12,179 nucleotides of DNA, taken from contig DFMR01000044.1 of the NCBI GenBank assembly GCA_002376325.1, positions 1 through 12,179 of the forward strand, written 5' to 3'. Under the pieces are notes generated by a model, which searched no databases, was not told where the DNA came from, and saw nothing but the letters and a program-made list of their open reading frames with translations. Positions 8,287 to 12,179 of the stretch are shown one piece after another. The position numbers and the translations under genes are program-made. How positions within the stretch are numbered: position 1 is the stretch's first letter; each line of letters starts with the position of its first letter. The DNA is from Proteobacteria bacterium UBA3588. Lineage in GTDB: Bacteria; Pseudomonadota; Gammaproteobacteria; Thiohalomonadales; Thiohalomonadaceae.

Positions 8287-9259
8287 CGCGGCCGCGCCCC
8301 GCCAGCGACAGATAAAGCACGACGCTCAGCCACAGCAGCGCCGCCACTGCAAATTTCAACACCGGGCGCACCGCGCCGTCGGCCGACCAAAATGCCTCGA
8401 TGAAGGCCGCCACCAGCAACAGCAACGCGGCCCCCATGATCAGCTGCACGGCCGCCGCCGCCTCGACGCGCAATGCCTCGCCACGCGTGCGGCGGCCCGG
8501 CACCAACAATGCCCGCGCCAACATCAATCCCGCGGTACCGCTGATGCAGATGGCCGTCAACTCGAATGCGCTATGGCCCGCCACAAACGGCCAGAACGTT
8601 CCGACGAACCCCAGCTCCGTCAGATGGCCGGCCACCGCGCCGATGGTGACGCCGTTGAACAGCAACGCCAGCAGCGTCCCGATGCCGAAGAAGATGCCGC
8701 TGGCGAAGGTGCGAAAGCCGATGCCGATATTGTTCCAGATGTAGTAGCCGAACATTTCGAAGTCGGTGCTCGATTCCCGCGCCTCGCTGCGCCCGAGCTT
8801 GCTGTTGCCCGGATCGTACATGTACTCCATCTGCGCCACTTGGTGCGGACTCATCACCGTGTAGATGAAATCGTTGTTGTGGTAGCAGAGGCCACCCAGG
8901 GCCAGCGCCGGCAGATAAAACAGCGCCGTCGCCAACCAGAACAGGCGGGCATTCTTGCGTAGCGTGGAGGGAAACACGACCCAGATAAAGATGGCGACGC
9001 GCCACCACCACAAACTCTTGCGCCGATACAGCACGCTATGACCGCGCATCGCCAGGTCGTGGAGCTCGTCCACCAACCCGCTGCTGTAACGCCGCTCCTT
9101 GGCCAAGGCGAGGTCGGCACACACCCGCCGGTAGAGTTCCGGCAACCGCTCCAGATCGGAGCCGTCGCGCCGTCGCGGCGGCTTCTCCAGTTCGTCCAGC
9201 GTCTGACGCAATGCTTCCCAAACCGAGCGGTGATGTTCGATAAACTGTTGCTGCTTCAT
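8276..9259 (-). CDS. SpoIIM-family (stage II sporulation protein M-like) membrane protein
   Basis: The protein belongs to the SpoIIM/DUF95 family. The family name comes from a Bacillus engulfment protein, but members in non-sporulating bacteria like this one do something else, so far undefined. Of 327 residues, the first 100 are soluble and charged (YRRVCADLALAKER at 43-56), followed by membrane segments near 106-126, 178-205, 207-230, 266-288 and 300-319. The family hallmarks are RTFASGIFFGIGTLLALLFN (183-202) and GHSAFELTAICISG (228-241), whose His and Glu inside the membrane are the conserved polar residues. ATG at 9257-9259 is chosen over an upstream TTG at 9275-9277: it has GAGG just upstream, forms an ATGA overlap with the RDD stop, and MKQQQFIEHHRSVWEAL fits family N-termini. 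Its end overlaps the DUF4129 gene. Family secure. Confidence 0.92.
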   Translation of the reverse strand: MKQQQFIEHHRSVWEALRQTLDELEKPPRRRDGSDLERLPELYRRVCADLALAKERRYSSGLVDELHDLAMRGHSVLYRRKSLWWWRVAIFIWVVFPSTLRKNARLFWLATALFYLPALALGGLCYHNNDFIYTVMSPHQVAQMEYMYDPGNSKLGRSEARESSTDFEMFGYYIWNNIGIGFRTFASGIFFGIGTLLALLFNGVTIGAVAGHLTELGFVGTFWPFVAGHSAFELTAICISGTAGLMLARALLVPGRRTRGEALRVEAAAAVQLIMGAALLLLVAAFIEAFWSADGAVRPVLKFAVAALLWLSVVLYLSLAGRGRDAA

Positions 9260-9954
9260 CGTCCTCGCGCCAACCAACAGGCGTAGCCATGCACCATGTG
9301 CACCGCCTGCGCCCCATTCTCACCCGTCAATATCTGCGCCAACTCCGCCACCCGTGCCGGAGCCAGTGCGCTGCTCCGTTCCGCAAAGTCCAGCAGCGCG
9401 CGCTGCTCATCCACCGAAACCGCCACCGGCAACGGCAGCGCTTCCGCCGCCTGAGGCGCCACTGAGGTTCTGCCCTGGTCCGCATACACCACCAAGGTGC
9501 CGGCGGCCAAATCACCGAGACGCTTGAACTGCCGGTTGATCAATACGCTGGCCAGCCCGGTCGCGTACAGCACAGGGAAAAAATCCACCACCCGCAACAG
9601 ATTGCGTATCAGCGATGCGGTCCAGCCCACCGGCGTGCCGTTATCGTGCAGCACCACCAGCCCCAGCGCCTTTTTGCCCGGCGTGGCGCCGCGCGTCACT
9701 TCGAAAAATACCGGGTAGAGCCATTCCAGCAGAAACAGCACCACCAGAAAAATGCCGAAACCGAGCTTGGCCAGGGAGAAGATCGCCAGCGACAAGGCGA
9801 ACACCACGGCGTAACGTATCGCCGCGTCGATGGCCCAGGCGAGCGCACGCGGCACCGGACCGGCGATGCGCAGGCCCAGGTCCACCCCTTCAGGAGTTTC
9901 AAAGGTATAGACAGTGTCGAGCGGTGCGTTCAACAAAACGACATCAGCGGGCAA
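9256..9954 (-). CDS. RDD-family membrane protein
   Basis: RDD proteins are small multi-pass membrane proteins, some proposed to act as ion transporters, most uncharacterised. This 232-residue protein has the conserved Arg and Asp of the family in RALAWAID (R36, D43), then GATPGKKALGL (89-99), LIRNLLRVVDF (115-125) and FKRLGDLAAGT (143-153). Hydrophobic segments lie near 36-60, 66-84 and 124-140. The C-terminal 75 residues are soluble. No in-frame ATG or GTG exists near the N-terminus. TTG at 9952-9954 gives an 11-bp overlap with the DUF805 gene, while TTG at 9934-9936 or 9931-9933 would also fit, because homologous proteins I recall begin close to the LDTVYTFETPEG segment. None has a clear ribosome binding site, so expression probably depends on coupling to DUF805. 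Family secure, start uncertain. Confidence 0.88.
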   Translation of the reverse strand: MPADVVLLNAPLDTVYTFETPEGVDLGLRIAGPVPRALAWAIDAAIRYAVVFALSLAIFSLAKLGFGIFLVVLFLLEWLYPVFFEVTRGATPGKKALGLVVLHDNGTPVGWTASLIRNLLRVVDFFPVLYATGLASVLINRQFKRLGDLAAGTLVVYADQGRTSVAPQAAEALPLPVAVSVDEQRALLDFAERSSALAPARVAELAQILTGENGAQAVHMVHGYACWLARGR

Positions 9955-10465
9955 GCAACGGGATGATCACGGCGGCAAGGATACCGATGATTCCCAATGC
10001 CCAAAAGCCGATGCCGATATAGCCGAGCACCTTCTCCCAGCCGCGGGTAAGACGCGGCGGTCCGTAGCGGTTGGCGCCGGCCGTACCCGCCTTGAGTGCC
10101 AACACCAGGGCGAAGATGAGATTGACGAACGGCACAAACAGCAGCAGCGTCCACCACCCCGAGGCATCGAAATCGTGCAGCCGGCGGATGACGAACAGCA
10201 CGAAGATTACCGACATCGCCAACTGCGGCAGCCACAGCATCCCGATTCGAGGATGCGCCATATCCTGCGTCAGCATCATGGAACCGCCGACGGCGATCAT
10301 CACGATATAGGCAATGACGCCGAAGACCATGCCCCAGGCAAGATAGCTGAGCCGGCCGAAACGCCCTTGCGGCGACAACGGACCGGTTTCGTCATACCCG
10401 CCCGAGGTCGGAACGGCGGAAACGTCGGCGGACGGTGCCTGATAAGGATTAACGTGCTCCATCAT
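9944..10465 (-). CDS. DUF805 membrane protein, first gene of the MoxR operon
   Basis: DUF805 is a small inner-membrane family without known function. The 173-residue protein starts with NPYQAP (6-11), frequent in this family, then a DUF805 core with GRFGRLSYLAWGM (34-46), IRRLHDFDASGWW (93-105), a proline-containing membrane segment VPFVNLIFALVLAL and the terminal AGTAGANRYG (126-135). Membrane segments lie near 42-60, 78-95 and 103-124. After the core comes an extra hydrophobic tail, WALGIIGILAAVIIPLLAR, resembling the membrane helix of type IV pilins, and the protein ends right there. Two adjacent ATGs (10463-10465 and 10460-10462) are possible; GGAG sits five and eight bases upstream respectively. 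It overlaps the RDD gene, and a 243-bp gap before it should contain the operon promoter. Confidence 0.9.
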   Translation of the reverse strand: MMEHVNPYQAPSADVSAVPTSGGYDETGPLSPQGRFGRLSYLAWGMVFGVIAYIVMIAVGGSMMLTQDMAHPRIGMLWLPQLAMSVIFVLFVIRRLHDFDASGWWTLLLFVPFVNLIFALVLALKAGTAGANRYGPPRLTRGWEKVLGYIGIGFWALGIIGILAAVIIPLLAR

Positions 10466-10564
10466 CGATTCTCCACGATAGTGTTATAAGCGGCCGGTGC
10501 GGCGCCCCCTGCTATCCTGTTGCCGCCCCGTTCGTGCCGCTACACAACCACAAAACCGATGTCA

Positions 10565-10587
10565 CTGCAACCGTATCCGTATTGCAG
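10565..10587. repeat. Inverted repeat CTGCAA-N11-TTGCAG, possible operator
   Basis: CTGCAA (10565-10570) and TTGCAG (10582-10587) are a perfect 6-bp inverted repeat whose spacer is a tandem CCGTATCCGTAT. It lies about 100 bp upstream of the DUF805 start, a plausible place for a regulator site. No known regulator consensus is recognised. Confidence 0.3.
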
Positions 10588-10602
10588 CCGCCTGCCGGCG
10601 GC
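10587..10602. terminator. Short GC hairpin downstream of pgi
   Basis: GCCGCC (10587-10592), loop TGCC, and GGCGGC (10597-10602) make a perfect 6-bp stem. It lies about 110 bp after the pgi stop codon on the pgi strand. No run of T follows, so a terminator role is weakly supported. Confidence 0.25.
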
Positions 10603-10617
10603 GCAACTAGATAGGCG

Positions 10618-10700
10618 TTCCGAAATGGTAACCACTATCTTGCCCCTTTTCCCTCAGGGAGAAGATTGCGATGAGGGGTGTGATGATCACCATTTCCGAA
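10618..10700. repeat. Palindromic repeat element flanked by 12-bp inverted repeats
   Basis: TTCCGAAATGGT (10618-10629) and ACCATTTCCGAA (10689-10700) are inverted copies with one mismatch. Between them lies a nested palindrome: CTTTTCCCT (10646-10654) pairs with AGGGAGAAG (10656-10664), and CCCC (10643-10646) faces GGGG (10675-10678). On the minus strand the core reads as CCCTCAT...CTCCCTGAGGGA, close to a common GC-rich intergenic repeat of Gammaproteobacteria that I recall as CCCTCACCCC...CTCCCTGAGGGAGAGGG. It begins 8 bp after the pgi stop, so it may also serve as the pgi transcript's 3' structure. The inverted repeats are seen directly; the element identity is from memory. Confidence 0.5.
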
Positions 10701-10708
10701 CACGTAAT

Positions 10709-12179
10709 TTAGGATTTATTTTCCTTGTAATAATTGATCAGCCCGTTGGTGGAGGCGTCGTGCGCACTTGCCGCTGCCGTGTCCGCCAACTCCGGCAGAA
10801 TCGTCTTGGCCAGTTGCTTGCCCAACTCCACCCCCCATTGATCGAACGAATTGACGCGCCAGACCATGCCCTGCACGAACACCTTGTGTTCATACAGCGC
10901 GATCAGCCGGCCCAGAGTGCGCGGCGTCAGCTTGGTGAACAGCAAGGTATTGCTGGGGTGGTTGCCGGGAAATATCTTGTGGTTGAGCAATTCGTTGATC
11001 CTCTCCTCGTCCAACCCTTCGTCGGTCAGCTCGGCGCGCGCCTCCCGCTCGTTTTTTCCTTTCATCAACGCCTCGCCCTGGGCAAACACGTTGGACAGCA
11101 GAATCGCGTGGTGATCGCCGATGGGATTGTGGCTCTGCAACGGTGCCAGAAAGTCCACCGGCACCAGTTTGGTACCCTGGTGGATCAACTGGTAGAACGC
11201 ATGTTGGCCGTTGGTGCCGGGTTCGCCCCAAATGACCGGCGCCGTTGACCAGGTGATGTTCTCGCCGTCGCGCGTCACCCGCTTGCCGTTGCTTTCCATC
11301 TCCAGCTGTTGCAGGTAGGCGGGGAAACGGTGCAGATATTGGTCGTAGGGCAAAATGGCATAGCTTTGCGCGCCGAAGAAGTTGTTGTACCAAATCCCCA
11401 GCAGCCCGAGGATCACCGGCATGTTGCGCGCCAGCGGCGCGCTGTGGAAGTGGCTGTCAATGTCGTGGCCCCCGGCCAGCATCTCTTCGAAGTTGTCCAT
11501 GCCGATAAACAGCGCGATGGACAGGCCGATGGCCGACCACAGCGAATAGCGGCCGCCGACCCAATCCCAGAATTCGAACATATTGCGCGTATCGATACCG
11601 AATGCGGCCACCGCTTCGGCATTGGTGGAGAGCGCCACGAAGTGCTTTGCCACGCTCGCCTCGTCGCCCGCCGCCTCCACCAGCCAGTGGCGCGCGGTGC
11701 GCGCATTGGTCAGCGTCTCCTGGGTGGTAAAGGTCTTCGAGGCCACGATGAACAGCGTCGTTTCGGGCTCCACGCGCCTGAGCGTCTCGGCGATCTGGGT
11801 GGCATCCACGTTGGAGACGAAATGGACGCGCAACCCGGCGCTGCCGTAGGGGCGCAACGCCTCGGTCGCCATGTAGGGACCCAGGTCCGAGCCGCCGATA
11901 CCGATATTGACCACGTCGCTGATCGCCTTGCCACTGTAGCCGGTCCAGCCGCCGCCGCGCACCGCCGCGGAAAACTCGCGCATCTTGGCCAGCACCGCCT
12001 CCACCTTGGGCATGACGTTCTCGCCGTCCACCATGATCGGCTGGGCGCTGCGGTTGCGCAGGGCCACATGCAGCACGGCGCGGTCCTCCGTGTTGTTGAT
12101 CTTTTCGCCGCGGAACATGCGGTCGCACCAACCGGTCACATCGGCCTGGCGCGCCAGCTCCAACAGCAGCTCCATGGTC
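10709..12179 (-). CDS. pgi: Glucose-6-phosphate isomerase, N-terminus beyond window
   Basis: Pgi interconverts glucose-6-phosphate and fructose-6-phosphate in the cytosol, linking glycolysis or gluconeogenesis to sugar storage. The frame is open at the right edge; the first Met in the window (12173-12175) is internal. Counting from that Met, 488 residues are seen, and all landmarks are shifted by exactly 61 against E. coli Pgi, so about 61 N-terminal residues lie outside. Landmarks are GIGGSDLGP (92-100), SKTFTTQET (146-154), GGRYSLWSAIGLS (207-219), the catalytic base in MESNGK (E294, E. coli E355), GQHAFYQ (H325, E. coli H386) and the C-terminal signature FDQWGVELGKQ (K453, E. coli K514). 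The end STNGLINYYK is also typical. The gene is intact as far as visible and reads toward the MoxR operon. Identity is secure. Confidence 0.97.
   Translation of the reverse strand, partial: TMELLLELARQADVTGWCDRMFRGEKINNTEDRAVLHVALRNRSAQPIMVDGENVMPKVEAVLAKMREFSAAVRGGGWTGYSGKAISDVVNIGIGGSDLGPYMATEALRPYGSAGLRVHFVSNVDATQIAETLRRVEPETTLFIVASKTFTTQETLTNARTARHWLVEAAGDEASVAKHFVALSTNAEAVAAFGIDTRNMFEFWDWVGGRYSLWSAIGLSIALFIGMDNFEEMLAGGHDIDSHFHSAPLARNMPVILGLLGIWYNNFFGAQSYAILPYDQYLHRFPAYLQQLEMESNGKRVTRDGENITWSTAPVIWGEPGTNGQHAFYQLIHQGTKLVPVDFLAPLQSHNPIGDHHAILLSNVFAQGEALMKGKNEREARAELTDEGLDEERINELLNHKIFPGNHPSNTLLFTKLTPRTLGRLIALYEHKVFVQGMVWRVNSFDQWGVELGKQLAKTILPELADTAAASAHDASTNGLINYYKENKS

Larger units (their letters stand above)
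10466..10708. promoter_or_regulatory. Intergenic region between pgi and the MoxR operon
   Basis: This 243-bp gap contains no supported gene. It should hold the end of the pgi transcript and the promoter of the DUF805-to-DUF58 operon, both on the minus strand. Near the DUF805 start, TATAAC (minus strand, about 10484-10489) could be a -10 box, but no good -35 partner is seen. The rest is occupied by inverted repeats described separately. Without a clear promoter, read-through from pgi into the operon stays possible. Confidence 0.5.

Noticed and set aside
8276..9259. Spore formation role from the SpoIIM family name
   Set aside because: No other sporulation gene is present and the host looks gammaproteobacterial. 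The family is widespread in non-spore-formers beside MoxR.
9260..9277. Upstream TTG start for the SpoIIM-like gene, adding six residues
   Set aside because: The ATG at 9257-9259 has a closer ribosome binding site, gives the ATGA overlap typical of this operon and starts where family members start.
10466..10708. RNA gene or riboswitch in the pgi-DUF805 gap
   Set aside because: No tRNA-like cloverleaf or known riboswitch core was recognised. The structure seen is explained by simple inverted repeats.

Overview
The window reads as a chromosomal segment of a GC-rich Gammaproteobacterium. The glycogen genes, phosphoglucose isomerase and the MoxR cluster all look proteobacterial, and GlgB and Pgi are nearly collinear with their E. 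coli counterparts. No phage, plasmid, transposase, CRISPR or RNA gene is visible. The genus cannot be fixed from the sequence alone.

Left part (1-3260): two divergent glycogen-synthesis genes. glgC (ADP-glucose pyrophosphorylase, minus strand, C-terminus cut by the window edge) and glgB (branching enzyme, plus strand, complete) share a 173-bp intergenic region that must hold both promoters. A short gap with a GC-rich hairpin (3261-3334) separates glgB from the convergent cluster to its right.

Middle part (3335-10465): seven tightly packed minus-strand genes, transcribed from right to left: DUF805 membrane protein, RDD membrane protein, SpoIIM-family membrane protein, DUF4129 membrane protein, DUF4350 membrane protein, MoxR AAA+ ATPase, DUF58 (vWA-like) protein. 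Five of the six junctions overlap by 4-11 bp, and the sixth is a 17-bp gap filled by a strong ribosome binding site, so this is one translationally coupled operon. It looks like a cytosolic ATPase/vWA chaperone pair working on a complex of five membrane proteins. The gene set recurs in other bacteria, but its biochemical function has, as far as I know, not been established. It is the most interesting system here.

Right part (10466-12179): a 243-bp gap with several inverted repeats, including what looks like a degenerate intergenic palindromic repeat flanked by 12-bp inverted repeats, then pgi (phosphoglucose isomerase, minus strand), cut by the window edge so that about 61 N-terminal residues are missing. 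Pgi, GlgC and GlgB belong to the same hexose-phosphate/glycogen economy, so the MoxR operon sits inside a carbon-storage neighbourhood. Whether that is functional or accidental cannot be decided from this window.
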